DNA of 64,000 nucleotides from Melanocharis versteri (taxonomy: Eukaryota > Chordata > Aves > Passeriformes > Melanocharitidae): positions 310,001 through 374,000 of the forward strand of contig VZTG01005253.1 of NCBI GenBank assembly GCA_013397845.1, given 5' to 3'. The notes below the pieces were generated by a model that had not been told where the DNA came from, searched no databases, and was given only the letters and a program-made list of their open reading frames with translations. Numbering within the stretch: the stretch's first letter is position 1; each line of letters opens with the position of its first letter. Below are positions 23,631 through 38,100 of the stretch, piece after piece. A program made the translations under genes and the position numbers.

Positions 23631-24809
23631 TTTAAATTATCAAATTCCATTTCAGATTCATCAGCAAGAAAAAGAAAGAAAAAAGTAACATCTTAAAAAT
23701 GTATCTTCTGTCACATGTTCACTCCCACTGTGACCTTATCTTATCTGAGGACTATTCCACCAATAAGAACCAAAGGAAAACAGTCAGATTCTTTCAGCCT
23801 TCCTTCCCTAACATCCCTCTGCTCACTCTTTGCAAGTAAATCTTGGATCATACACTGGAGAAAGCAAGGGAAAACTGGAATAATCAAAGTTCCTCTGCAA
23901 ACTGAACTGCCATCCAACATCAAAGACAATTTGAATCACCTGTCTCATCCACAGCAAGAACCTTGTGTTTAGCATCAGCACTGCAGAGAATGGCATCTTC
24001 AGTGAGAATTAAAACACTCCATTAGCCTCCTCTCCCCCAGATTTTTCCCCAGACTCATAAAATTTGCTTGGTTCACTCATGTTACAAGGTCTGATACAAT
24101 TTGAAAACCTCCAGTGTGTATCAGCTGCTCTGTGTTAATCACACATGTCCCTGCCTCCCCACGGAAGATTTGTCTATGCTTAATCCTTTAAAGCAAAAAA
24201 ACCATGTTAACACACTTCACATTTACCACAGAGTTTAAGTGCATCCAGGAGCCCTTACCACAGTCAGCACAGTTATCAGTACTTTGTAGGGACTCCCTGG
24301 AGTTTGTGGAAGTATCAAATCCTGACTGTGACAGTCACCTGCAGTGACTGAGCCAGTTCAGTACACTCCTGCAGGTGAGAGCAGAGGATGTGATCTAACA
24401 AAAAGGTTTAAGGAGGAAGTATATGGAAAGTGGATTAAAACCTGTTTTGAGGACATAGGAATACATGAGAGAAAGCCAGGACTGAGAAATATGGGATGAA
24501 AAGTTAGGACATTAGGCATGGGATTTTAAACAGAAGCTGGATTGGAGTACTAAGATTGACCTGCCATGCTGAGGAGCAACACGGATGAAATAAGGAGGTG
24601 TGAAAGAAGAGAATATACTGGGTAAGTTATTGCCTTTTGCATAGTAAGTTATCAAGAGCTCTAAGTGCAAATTACTATATCAAAGCAAAAAATCTGGGCC
24701 CTCTGTAGCACAGATGCAGCATCCCAAGACAGCTAATTCTAGGTCTTGTGACGAGAAGTGCAATGCTCTAAAATAACCCTAGAATTAGAAAAACCACAGA
24801 GCTTGTTAA

Positions 24810-25991
24810 AAATGCCCATGCGCGTTTTATTAATAAAAACTAACAGTGCCAAGGTTAAACAAGTCAAACAATTATAGTCTCTTTATATTCCATAAAATAT
24901 TACAGAAAAGTTTATTTGTGTTTCAATAAAAAGACTACTGTCTTAGAATAGGCAGCTGACAGTATTTGTGCAGTTAATTGTTTGTGAATAAATTTAAAAA
25001 GACTACCACCTGCCCTGAAATTCCTTTTATAAAAATGAACTATTAAAAATGATTGACAAATTTTGAGTTAAAAAACTTAAAACATTCTCTATATTTAATT
25101 TCAACTTTATAATAGATTACAGGAAGATGCTTATGAAACAAATACAAACATTTGTTTCAGTACATGTCTTTATATGATAGACTTATAAGTATGTAAACAA
25201 CTATATAATAAAAAGTTTCCAAAGACTGCCTGTAAGAAATCAGGCAAATTTTACCATAAGCAATAAATCATTCCAAACCTTCAAGACATTTTATATAGCT
25301 GCACCAACTGGCAGTAAACATTTGCCAAAAACTTTGTAGTTCATATGTCCCAACATACAGTGAAAAGTATATAAACTTGATGGAATCATACTGTTAGATA
25401 TAATTTAAGGGAAAATAAGTTCACAACAACATTCCTGGAATTTAACATGTAAAAAAGTAGGACGTATCTTTCTTGTTTGGTTCTTTGGACACTGCATGAT
25501 TAACAAAAAACACTACTACATTAGCTCACTATCCCTCAAAAAGTGGCATAATCAAAATACACTCCAAATAAATTGCCATTCAGTGTATTCATTTTCCACA
25601 GAAGGATAGTATTTTATTTCTCAATGATGTGTCTACATTTTCTTTAGCAAACTTTGAAAGAACATTTGGGGCAAAATTCTTTTTCCTTCAAGTAAAAAAG
25701 AAATCCCAAACAAAAAACAACCAACAAACCAAAAACCCCTAAAACAAGAGTAAATAAAGGCTCTGCATTAACACACTGGTATCAAAAACACACATCCACA
25801 CCACATTTAAAAATATCCTACATAAAACAATCCTTGTTTGCTTATCAGAGGTGCAATTTCTAAACTCAGAACTGCTTACCAATATTCTCCTTGGGGGATG
25901 GGGCAAAGTAATTTGAGACACTTCTCCCTAGAACAATTTATTCCTGAAGCCTGCTGAATTTTAACAAAAAATAGTCTACAAGCAAAGGGCA
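24810..25991 (-). other. TFDP1: TFDP1 3' UTR (predicted)
   Basis: This AT-rich stretch of about 1.2 kb lies between the TFDP1 stop and the candidate poly(A) signal. It has no recognised repeat and is consistent with a 3' UTR of ordinary vertebrate length. Confidence 0.55.
24826..24831 (-). terminator. TFDP1: Candidate poly(A) signal of TFDP1
   Basis: TTTATT on + is AATAAA on the TFDP1 strand, 1161 nt beyond the stop codon. A T/G-rich element (CTCTGTGGTTTTTC on -, about 24788..24801) lies 25..40 nt downstream. A second AATAAA on - lies at 24911..24916. Confidence 0.6.
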
Positions 25992-26139
25992 TCAGTCGTC
26001 ATCATCATTTTCATTAAAATCATCGTCATCATCATCGTCATCCCCAACATAAGAAACTGGTGTTTCAACTCTGGAGCCACTGTACTGAGATCCATTGGAA
26101 CTTGTAGCCAACATCCCATCTCCACCATTGGAAAAGTCA
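25992..26139 (-). CDS. TFDP1: TFDP1 last coding exon (residues 363..411)
   Basis: The acceptor TTTTTTCAG|TGAC completes Ser363. The exon encodes a Ser/Gly-rich stretch, RVETPVSYVG (386..395), and the acidic tail D8-FNEN-D4. The stop TGA is at 25994..25992. Human has interspersed Glu in the tail, whereas here it is all Asp, encoded by GAT/GAC. Confidence 0.95.
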
Positions 26140-29100
26140 CTGAAAAAAAAAAAAGAAAGCCAGTTGGCATTGCCTAATTATTTCTCCCATATCCAGTCTA
26201 TTCCTTTAATGAATCTGCCACTGCCACTTTATAAAGTGTCTTTAATGTATGTCCAAGCTGTCTCCAAAAAGCTGAAACACTCTCAAGTAATTTTGAAGTG
26301 GTTCTTATTATGTTTCTTCCTTTAGGTTTAATATAAAGATTAAACCTTTTCACAGGTACTTCATAAATACGTTTTTCAGGTTTCTTATGAAGTACATTTA
26401 GTGCTAAAGCTACAAAGCTAAGCTCTTCAGTATTTTTGTGTAGCACAAGACACTTGCACATGAATCATGCCTTTCAGAATCACTAATCTTGGTTCAAAGA
26501 CCTGGAAAATTGAGGCATTAATAGCTTTTCCTTAGCTCTTTGATATTACATAGCAAACTGCCATGTGCTGTATTTTTAACTGGAAATTGTTTTCTTCTCA
26601 TTGTGCAGTATTTTATTTTAACAGAGCCAGAAAATTCCTGCCTCCATTATTACTTGCTATTTTGCCAATCTATTTAATTGTTGGCTTTCTAAATAGCTTG
26701 ATAAACTATTAAACTTGGCCACAAATTCTTGACAAAATATTTTTTTTAAAAATCACAAAAATAGTATCTCCCTTGAAATACATTCATCACTAAAAAACTG
26801 CTTTCAAAAATATGTTTGCTAGTAAAATTTTAAATGCTAATCCAGCTAATGCACATATTAAATCATGCACATTTGCTGCTGTATGGAGCCAATTCTATGG
26901 TCTATCATCACACAGAATGAAATGGGAAGGGTACACCCTAGAAGCTCGCAGGAAAAACATATCCAATAAGACACTTTCAAGAAGTCCTGCTGTTCTGCAC
27001 ACTTACTCAGCAGCAAGATTCTAAGATATCTGTCTAGCTGTAGTCAGATGACTTATAACAGGTCTGCCACAATTATCTGCAAAAGCAGTTTCAAAAGCAA
27101 GGAAAACAAAACAAAACAAAGAGATTATTCCTGTGTTCCTGTAAACTTTGAAAGTACAAACCCAAAATCCATTCTCCTTTCTTTTTGATAAAAACAGAAC
27201 TGGATTTCATAACCCGAGTATCCTAGTAAGACACAGAAACTGGGATGAAAGTATTGGTAGCAGCATCTTCAGTCTTCTGCAGACTTTCTTTAGAGACCTT
27301 GTTAAATAAATGTACAGCCTTTATTTGCCTTGGCAGCACAACCTGTATTTCCATGAATGTTCAAGGCTATTGCTATGAATATTCATACATGTTCTATAAT
27401 TAAACACAATTTGTCACTCCCCTTTTCCAAACTCCTAAGAAATGGAAACGGTAGAAGGTCTTGTGCTCTCACCAAGATAATGAGCCCCAGTCAGCCTCTG
27501 GTTTCCTATTGGTCTCTGGCTAACAGTGGCCTATTCAAATTTCAAAGTCTTAAACACACATGGGGCTCGTTTTCACTATCCCATGCTCATTATCACACAT
27601 GGAACCTTAGTGAAAACAGTAGACTTTAGGTACTGCTCAGCATCTCTAAAGATATTTTGGCAGAATTCTCATTCAAGCTTCAGTTCCATTGCACAAAACA
27701 CGCAGAATTTCATTAAAGTATTTGTTAAGAATGTCAAACATTTAAATGATCATACAATCAATTAGGTTAGAAAAGACCTCAGAGATCACAGAATCCAACT
27801 GCTGAATATTTGACTCATTTTACAACCTTGCACAGCTCACAGAAGGACATCTTTTTGATTAATACAGCAATAAGAAACTAGTGAGTAAAAAAGTTAAATA
27901 CTAGTTATGGTTTATCACGCTACCAGCTTCTGACGGCTGTTTAAAACCCAAAGACGAAAGCCTTTTTTTAAATTAGACACTAATGACCAAAGAGTAATCT
28001 TTCCAATATCGTATCTTTAGGGAAGTATCTGTTTTCTTGTCACAAACTCTAAACTAGGAAAAAAAAACCCAAACAAACAAACAAACAAACAAAAAACACA
28101 TTCAATATTAACACCACTCTAAGATACTTTCGCTACACAGGAAAGGATTTCTTTTAATGACACTCCTAAGAACCACCACAGAAGTGATGTCTGAGAAAAA
28201 ACTTAAAACACATATCCATAGCGCATTTAATCAGAACAGAATTTGTTTCATGAAGCATTTAATATCCACAATTCTTTGATGACCACAGATTTTAAAAGCT
28301 AACTGAAAATTTCATCTCACCTGGCTGAAAATCTTGTGCCGTTTGATGCAGAACCTGATGAAGATGTGACATATACACTGCTGATTGATCCCTGAGCCAT
28401 TTCTGTAAAACAAACAACATGCATTTCAGGAATACTTCCAAGCACACATCTAATTCTGTGGAAATGATTAATTCTTTTGAAGTCCAGAAAAGGAGTCTTG
28501 CAGCCCAAACAACATAATATATTGATGTACTATATCCAAAATAGCATAATTTAAAAAAAGGTTAGCGCAACAACAAAATTTCAAAATACATTTAAAAACC
28601 CCATTTATTTTGAAGTGAGCAAGACAGATGTCTTCAGTACTTTGCCTTTGCAAGTGAATCAAGCATAAATACTGTCCTCTTATAAGAATTATACACTGCG
28701 AAGACCTACTTGTGTGGCACAACGCAAAATGTTTTGCAAAGAGCAACAGTCCATTCTTTATCAGTCACTATGTTATGTGCTCCCTAAGGTACACTAAAAA
28801 GCAGATAAATTTGAGAACCTGACAGAAATCTTTACCACAAACCAGTGGAAATTAACTGATATAAAGTATTTTCATGTTTTTTCTTGGAGTCCTATATTAA
28901 TGAGGAAAATAAAACAACTCTTTTTGGAGTAACTAACCTGTCACATATGGTTCCAGAGCTTTAGGAACCAAACTCCTTGCAATTTTTAGGTCCTCTGCTG
29001 AACAGCTTCCAGATTCTAGCCCACAAGCCATTCCCATTCGTTTTAGTACTTCTATATCATCATGAATTTCAAAAGTATTGTCAAAATTAAATAGATATTC

Positions 29101-32100
29101 AAACCTGAAGAGGAAAAAATGTCTCAATTAGCTTCAGTAACTTTAACCACCTTTCCATTTTCAGGAACTGCAGCATTTCAAAACCTTTACACACAGTGTT
29201 AAGAGTGTTAGTGATACATCACATTAAGCAATTGAATTTTTCAAGAATTATGTATTTGCTCGTGACTGCCTACATTCAGTTTTTATTTAGCTGATGAAAA
29301 ATACAGCTTTTTGAACCAAAAGTGGAGAACAGCAGTCCTGAAAGAGAAATTCATTTTCAATTCTGCTAGCTGCATTTCATGGTGTTAAAGGCAAAGGAAA
29401 ACATTACTTGGTTAAGTATGACATAAAATGTCAAGAAAGATGCCTAATATCTCTAGATAGCAAGTCTTAAATTAGTTATCAAATGTGAATCAATTAGTCT
29501 AATTATTAAAAAGGTATGTGAAACAGCTGTCTGAAGTGCATATTCTCAATATACAAAAGGCACAAGTAAATTAGGTTTGTATGTAATTTTTAACAAATCT
29601 ACAGGAACATTTGTATGAACCCAGAGCACTACCAAAAGCCAGAGGGAAAACTCTGTTAGCTTACTTGTCATTTGAAATACTGCAGTCGATCACTGTCTTC
29701 TTGCTGGTGTTCACAATGATAAATGGCAAATGGATGACAGAGTTGGAAGGTGGAGGTCGGTTTGCCTGCTGCTCTGCCTGACGGTTTCGCTGGACGAGGT
29801 TCTTAAAGGCAATTTGCTAGAAAAAGCAACAGTGATACTAAAGTATGAATTAAGCTTATGCAGCCATGTTAACAAAATCCCTCAGATGAAGAACTCCAGC
29901 AACGGTTGCAGCAAGTAAATGCAGAAAAAGACAGAGAGTGTTTACCATATTCCTGCATGTTAAGATGCAAGAAGAGTCACAGATCATGGTATTAAAAAAG
30001 ACAACACAGCAAAATCTTACTGAGAAAAAAAAATGCACATTCTACTAACCACATCAGGACAGTTCCTTGGACAGATCCCTGACAGAATGGAGAGATAACA
30101 ATGACTGGAAAAAGAAATTTTCACATAGCATCCTATTTCCTCTCCATTTACTCTTCCCTACTAGCAACTGCACTCCAAAAAATACACCTGAATGTTAATA
30201 CTGAAATGAATTATATGCTAAAAAAGTTAATGTTTGGGATTTGAATATCTGGCATTAGGTTTCTGAGTTACCCACTTAAGATTTGTGACTTTAACATCTT
30301 ACCAAAATTGCTTTTTACAATGGAATGTTCCCATTTTAAAAATTAGCAATTTGAATAATTAAAAACCATTGAAACCCAAGTTATAAATCTTACAGTGAGC
30401 TACTGAACAAAGAAAAAGTATTTTTCTGGCCATGAAATCAAATAAAATAAACAAGAATTAAGACCAAAATTTAAAGCCAGCACAGAGACTGATAAAAATC
30501 AGGCAGCTGTCCCACAGCTGTCTGTCCTTTCTTTCTGCATCCCTGAGATTCTCATTCCTACTGTGTAGGTAATGCAGCTACCCAGGGATACATTTCTGTG
30601 GACCAGCAGCACAGTGACTTGGGAAACAGACTATTGCTTCCCCAAGTGTAGTAAGGGAAATCTGGGAAGGAGTTCAGCCACTGTTTCACAGTGGTCCAGC
30701 CACTTACACACCAGTGACAGCGAGTCTCCAGAGAGGCACAATGCAGAGCATTATGACAGACAACTTCTACAGTCACATAATTTTATCTATGGATGCCAAC
30801 ACAGAAGAGAATTCTACATACAGGAACTGAATTAGAAAGTTCAGAGGGTACAGTATGAAATACTGCTCCTATCAGCATAAACCCTGTTTAAACATACTCG
30901 AAACTCCAAACAAATTCATCACAGCTGACGGAAGGCTGATGGCATCCCCAACAGCAATGGCCAACAGCATGGTCCCAGCTAAACTACAGTGTTAAATAAA
31001 GCTGCATACACCTTATCCTGAAATTCACCTCTGGTCTTCCTAGGAGTTTCCCATCCCTCAGACTGGGATAAAACAAGAGCAATACAAATATAAGTTACCT
31101 TGCCCTATAGACAAGAGTACCTTGACTGTACCTGTAGAATGAGTTCTTGTAGCTGAGACTGTTTTTGCTTTATTCTTTCAATTCTTCTCTGTTTCTCCAC
31201 CTTAAGACAGAAAAAAAGGACTGGTCAGTTTGTTGGTTTTAAGTAGCATTTTATGCCAACATTTTCTCTCTTTAAAATCATTTCAATACCAGAGAACTGG
31301 AGGTAGGAGATATAGCAATCAATCAGGTTCTCCACGTAATTTAGAGACTTAACTATCAAGACACATCAGTACTACTTATGGAAACTAACAAAAAGCAGAA
31401 TTAGAACCCTGGGGAATAAAATACAACAGCCTGTGAGGAGCATAAAAACATCTTTGCAAACAGAAGTTATGCCTCAAGGGGTTATCAGAATTCTCTCAAA
31501 GCAGCAAAGGTAGACAGTAAAGATCTACTTGAGCCTATTGATATTGGAGGTGTTGGAGAAGATCCATCAAGGATGGTTAAAGACATGAAGCTGCTATGGA
31601 GCCCAAGGTCAAGGCCTCACAGTAATTAATATGTACTAATAACAAAAAAGGTAAGAGACAAAAAGCTAGGAAATACACAGCTTTCTTAGTGGAAGAAGCT
31701 CCTCAGCAGATTCCCACAAGGACTTAACTGACAGATAGTTACTCTAACAATAGACAATCAGATTAAGGTGACAAGGTGACAGAATCTGCTGGCAATGCTG
31801 CATTACCTGGCATAGTAAAAAGAGAGTTTGTCATAAGCAAACTCAAAGTGTCTTGCAGCATCTAGTGACTACATCATCTAAACTATTTCTGGTAAATATA
31901 GTGTGGTCTATGTGAGAAAACAATCTAATCCACGTGTACTTTAGAAATAAAATGACATTCAGCAGAGATCTTAAATTACAGTATCTGCAAAATCTGTCAG
32001 TTCAGTATACTGTGAGAGCCAAAACTGTGAATTATTAGGCAAGAAAGAGAGTACCAAACAGAAATTATCACATTACTCTATGAAGCAGAATGTTTACATC

Positions 32101-35100
32101 TTGAATTCTGTAGGTCTGATGGTGCTATTTCAAGACAAGCACACGAAAGAGCAATCAGGATCATCAACGATACAGAACAGACTCCACGCAAGAGAATAAT
32201 GAACAAATTAGTACTCTACTGAAAGGAGAATGAAATAATAGGGGAGAACATGAGAGATCCCCATAAAACAATGAACAGGATGGAGAAAGTGAATAAGGAA
32301 TGACTAGGTCACGATCACTTCCAATTAAAAAAAAATATTCAGTGGATATCAACTAAATATAGTATGTTCAAAACCAAACAAAAAGTATTTCATAAGAAGC
32401 TTCTCATGCACCTGAAACTCACTGCCACAAACGACCCAATATTAAAAGCAAACTTTGAAAAAAGAGTAAAAATTTGTGGAAGAAATACTGACGGCTATTA
32501 AATAGAAAGATAATGTAGCTCCCTCAATTATGCCTGAACCACAAGTTACAGAAGAAAACATCACTGAATACCTTCTCTAATCAGTCACAGAATAGACAGG
32601 GTTGGAAGGGACCACTGGAGGGCATCTACTCCAACCTCTCTGCTCATGGAGTGTTCCACCAAGCACGTAACTCAGAACTGTGTCCAGCCAGCTTTTGAAT
32701 ATATCCATCCAGGGAAGGAGTTTCCAGAATCTCTCTGGGCAATCTATTCCAGTGCTCAGTCACCCATACAGTAAAAAAGTTCTTCCTCATGTTCAAGTGG
32801 AACTTCTTGTGCATCAGTTTCTGCCCCTTGCCTCTTGCTTGGCAGCACTGAGAAGAGCCTGGTCCATCCTCTGACACCTGTCAGATCCTGATAGACAGTG
32901 GTGAGGTCCCCTCTCAGCACTCCAGGTGTGCCTCACCAGGGCTGAGCAGAGGGGCAGGATCACCCCCCTTGACCTCCTGGCAGTGCTCTTTCTGATGCAC
33001 ACCAAGACACCACTGGCCTTCTTGGCACAAGGACACACTGCTGGCTCATGGACAGCTTGCTGTCCACCAGGACCCCCAGGTCCTCCTCCACAGAGCTGCC
33101 TCCCAACAGGCTGCCCCCACCCTGCACAGGTGAATGGAGTTATTCTTCCCCAGACACCAGACCCTGCATTTGCCTTTGCTGAATTTCATACATTCCTTCT
33201 CTGCCCATCTCTCTAACCGGTCATGGTCTTTCTGAAGGGCTGCACAGCCCTCTGGGGGGCCACTCCTCACAGCTTGGTGTTGTCAATGAACTTGCTGAGG
33301 AGGCATCTGCCCCTTCATCCAAGCCATTGACGTCTAAGTTAAACAACGCTGGACCCAGCACTGACCCACGGGGGACACCACAGTTACAGGTCTCCCACCA
33401 GAATCTTGTTGTGCCACCAATCACAACCCTCTGACACTGCCATCCATCCAGTTCCCAATCCACCTCACTGTCCACTCGCCCAGACCACACACCCTGAGCT
33501 TGCCTGTGAGGATATAGTGGGTGGGAGTGTCAAAAGCCTTGCTGAAGTCCAGGTAGACAACATCCACTGCTCTTCCTTCCTCTACCCAGTCTGTTGTCCA
33601 AACAGAGAAGGCAATCAGGTTGGTTAAGCACAATCTGCCTTTGGTGAATCCACGCTGACTACTCCTGACCACTTTCTTGTCTCCCACATTTTAAAAGAGA
33701 CCCTCCCAGGGGGGAGCTGACCAGCCTGTAGCTCCCTACTCTTCCTACTCTTCCTCCTTCCTCGATAACTGCTACTGTCAGCCAAGATCCTGAATAGACA
33801 GACTGCTGGCTCTGAAAACAACTTATTTTCTTAGATCCCTAAAATGTGCAACTAGCAAGGAAATTACACAAGTTAAAAATTCACATGAATGCAGTTTTCT
33901 GTTTGGTTATGGTGAAAACAAACAAACAGCCCCACCCCCGCAAGTGTACACAGTTGAACAAACAGAAGATGCAAAAAGGTATGATGCTATATTAAAAAAA
34001 AATTTAAAAGGGTAGGATAAAGTCTTACAATTCAGCATTAGAAAAAAAGCCAATTAACTGCCTCCCTCCAAAAAACCTAAAACTCACTTCAGATATTTTT
34101 CTATCACATACACGTAAACTACACTGCCTTACAGACTACTTAAAGACACAGACCTTATTAATTGCCCCACACACTCTGTTTTTGCATTATCAGGCCATAT
34201 TTTACCAAATCTAACATTCTAATATACACACAAAGGACAAGTTTAAGAATATTTAAAACGATAAACAGTTGATGAGGAAGCCCTCAAACTCCTATGTTCC
34301 TTATAAACTATTTGGCTTGATTTTTAACAGTGTAAGGATGAAGCTAAACAATATCAGATGGAATAGTAAAAGAAACTTTACTAGGTGTGTGACAATTCTA
34401 CAAATTAAACATTAGCTTTCAGAAGCTCACTGTTATTACACTTGTGGCTTAATCATTCAATGGTTAACAGAACTCCTTCCTCCTCTTGTGACAGCCAATT
34501 AACAAGTTCTCACTTTCTTTTAATCAGAAGATACCAGATCCTAAATGCATGAACCTTCACAATGCATTATTACATTCTAAGTTGCTTTTTTTACTTCAGT
34601 ATCAATATTATCCCACTCTTCTTTAGGACTTTATCAGCCACAACATCAAATCCAGCTGGATGAGCCACGCTTCTTTTCCTTTTGCTCCAACATTGCTGGC
34701 AATGCCATACTTAGTGAGACAGATCCAGGAAGAGCTACTTTTAAAATCCCTCCAGTTAGTTGGTTCCCTGTTCAGCACACAGCATTGTCATCTTGGAACC
34801 ACTTCACCTTCCATACTCACCCTATTAATTATGCCCCAATTATCACTCTCTTAACTAATAATTTTCATTTGGGATGATATTCAAATAAATCTCAATTCAT
34901 GATGAGACACCCTGTATTTACCTTCTCTAGATAGCAATTACAGTATTAAATGAAAAATCAATTATCAGTATCAAACAAAAATTAGAATTATCCCTCTGTA
35001 GATAAGGCTCCAAAACACTTTTGTTCCACTTTCCTCCTCACTTTGGCAGCTTCTACACTGAATATTTTTAGTCCTGCTGAAGGAAAGTTAGACTTATTAA

Positions 35101-38100
35101 GAATAAATACAAAGTCTCATTCTGTTCTGATGAAGTGAGTTTACTTCAGTAAACCTCAGTAACTTTATTATTCTGCAAATCTCAGGACAGTAAAAAAATC
35201 GTGCCACAATTTATGAATCTCTTTCAGTATAAAGCATCTCACTTCCACCCCAAGGCATGCAATAAGAAAGTCTGACATATTCATGTAAGAGAATTGTCAC
35301 AAAAAGCTAAGAACTGCAGTAAAGGAGATGCCTATATAGACTGACCTACATGCAACATCCATTATCACGGATCTGTTATCTATTTGGCAGCTGGAGAAAA
35401 CAAATCTTCCTCACTCCTGAGTACCACTACTGCAATTTTGGAAAGACACATTAATCTTCTACTACCTTCCACTCAGAACCATTTCACATGTACTGTAAAA
35501 GCTGTATTTTTCACATAGAAGAACTAAACAAAGACACATTTGAACAATCTGGAACTTGAAGAGTGTGTGTTCAGTATATACAAATAAAATAAAAAAACAG
35601 TCAGAGAGGACCATACTATTCCTATGTTGCTATCTCAGAAGATTACAGGCACATATTGTATCAGAACATATTAAAGCTGTAAACATTTACTCAAACAGAA
35701 AGCCATTGAGAACTTCTAAATGTATATACCTCCAAATTCTGACATTCCTGAGCCGAGTTAGTAGGTAGACCAATCCATTTGATTTCCTTCTTCTCCTTAG
35801 AGATAATGTTCATGGCCATAAGGACATTTAAGGCATCATAGACACGTCGTCTAATATTCTTCTGGTCATAAGCCTGCTGTAGACACAGTGCATTAATCAA
35901 AAATATACCTGTGTCAAAAATATTTGAAAATAAACATATTACAGCAAATGGGTAAACTCAGTTAACGTCTGAACTGTTTCATTTAGCAGTAGGAAAAACA
36001 AAAATCTCAAAAGAAATTTCTCTTCCCCCATTCAGTTCACATGTAATTGACTTCCCATATACTTACTGATTCATTTGGTGAAATGTGATTATCAGTGGTA
36101 GTGAATTCTGCAACCAACTCGTCTGCCACCTCATTGTATGAGGTGGTTCCTTTTCTTTGTACCTTCTCACAAACCTTCATAGAGAAATGACGTAAACCCT
36201 TGCCATTCTTCTCGCCTTTTTTGTTCCGCTTCCTAAATATACGTATAATATATATTTTAAGAAGATTTGAACTTTGGAATATTTGATGTCTCTTTTTCAA
36301 ATACAGGCACACTGCTGTAAAAAACCCAAGCCTTCCCTTTTCCTCTGCTTCTTATCCCTTCCCAACATTCTCTCCTACATTTCTTCCCCTACAATTTGCA
36401 ATATTTATAAACAATTCTAGTATCTTGATGCTGAAACACAATATAAATTTATCCTTTTGCCAACTTTGCTAGCTCCAGTAGAATCACAAAATCATACAGT
36501 AGTTTGAGTTGGAAGGGACCTTTAAAGGTCATCTAGTCCAACCTCCCTGCACTGAGGCAGGGTATCTTCAACTCAATGAGATTGCCCAAAGCTCTATCCA
36601 ACCTGGCCTGAAATGTTTCCAGTAGCAGACAATAAATTAACAGGGATATTCCTTGAAGAAGTCAATAATGAAAACCTTCCAAACATCAAGACAAAAAGAG
36701 ATAAGAGGATAAATACTAAAACATGAAAACTGAATCAGAGAATTTTTTTGTCCTTTTTAAAAAATTTTATTTTTAATTTAAAGTAGCACATAGATTGAGC
36801 ATTTTCTATGCAATGTGATACTAATACTGACTGAAAAGACAAAGTCTGGTATCGGTTGAACTCACTAAACATTACACTATTACTATAACACAGATTTGAA
36901 GTTATACAGTATATGAAATTGCTATTAGAACTTCAAAGTTACAAGATACAAGCAGTATAACAAAGTTTTCTGCTTTGCAAAGTTTTTTAAATAAAAAATT
37001 CCTTGTAACTAAAGGAAAAATACGAGTATCAAAATTAATTTCAGCAAGGGGAAGTCTCAATTCTTACATCTCATTTCACTGTATAATTCCAAAGCAGAAA
37101 TCTATTTATGTGTAACAGGCCACTGATAATAAATGTAGTCTTAAAGCAACTACATTTAGCAAGATGCCCTTAAAAACAAGTTTTGATGAAAAAAACACAC
37201 CAAAAGAATGCATTCCTTGTATTTAATACTTTTTCCCAAAAAGGACTACATTCTCATTTCAAATGACACTCTGGGATACCCTTGTTCAATCAGAAATATG
37301 CTGTATTTTTCTGAAAATACACCAGCATAGGAGAAATCATAGAATCAAGTCAGACAAACTCCCGTGTCCTTTTAGGAGCTAAATTCTCTAAATGTTAGTA
37401 ATGTCAGAATATCTACCAGAGTTTACACAAAATACTCAGCATTCTTTCACAAGAAATGAAGAGGTGCTTATTATTGTGTGAGTACTCCCTACTTCAGTAC
37501 AACAGACTTCAGTGATGAAGTGCTCTTGATGAAAAGGTAAACAGACTTTCCCACACTGCTAGCCTGAGGAGTACATACGCTATCACAACCATTTAAAACA
37601 AAAGTTCCAACAATTTTTTAATCCTTTCTAGCTTTCATTTTGCTCACCCAGCAGACCATGGTGAAGAATCTCCAGTCTGGTTCTGTGATGCAAAATGTGT
37701 GTTAGGTGTATGTGGACTTCCTACCAGGATAGTATTTTGCGCTGAAGGTCTCTGAGGTGTACCGATAACCTACAGTAAAGATAAAATAATTTGGAAAATG
37801 GTAAGAATTCCAAGATATTCATAAGTGACACAACTGAAATGATGCACTATCCAAACACTAGTACTTTACATACTTCTCTTAGATGCATCTAATTTATACA
37901 CCCTAGCATAAAGAACTTCAGACTACAGTTAATATGGTTAGAGCACTTCCTAAGTTACGAGCATTTATATTTTAACCTCCTTAAATTAGGTTTTCACGCT
38001 TGCTGGATTTCTTAACACTGTTCAACACTAACTTAGACAAGATCAAAACACACACACACACACACACACAGACTCTCCCTCCAAGGAAAATGGGGGGAAA

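Larger units (their letters stand above)
16358..24800. other. Intergenic region between convergent ATP4B and TFDP1
   Basis: About 8.4 kb separates the two 3' ends. I recognise no gene. Contents are an AT-rich patch near 18.0 kb, CR1 fragments at 21.42..21.80 and 23.53..23.63 kb, an A/C low-complexity tract at 22.48..22.56 kb, and a strongly pyrimidine-rich + strand at 22.78..23.44 kb. The 224-codon open frame at 22.43..23.10 kb runs through the A/C and pyrimidine tracts and looks compositional. Confidence 0.65.
26140..28320 (-). other. TFDP1: TFDP1 last intron
   Basis: This is a 2.2 kb AT-rich GT/AG intron. It holds a degraded CR1 tail near 27.75 kb and a (CAAA)n tract near 28.07 kb. Confidence 0.9.
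31201..35729 (-). other. TFDP1: TFDP1 4.5 kb intron
   Basis: This intron is rich in CR1 remains (32.08..33.80 kb). The remainder is AT-rich unique sequence with no recognised element. Confidence 0.85.

Noticed and set aside
33046..33821. Open frames with reverse-transcriptase-like peptides as a host gene
   Set aside because: They are frameshifted pieces of one CR1 ORF2 and belong to a dead transposon.
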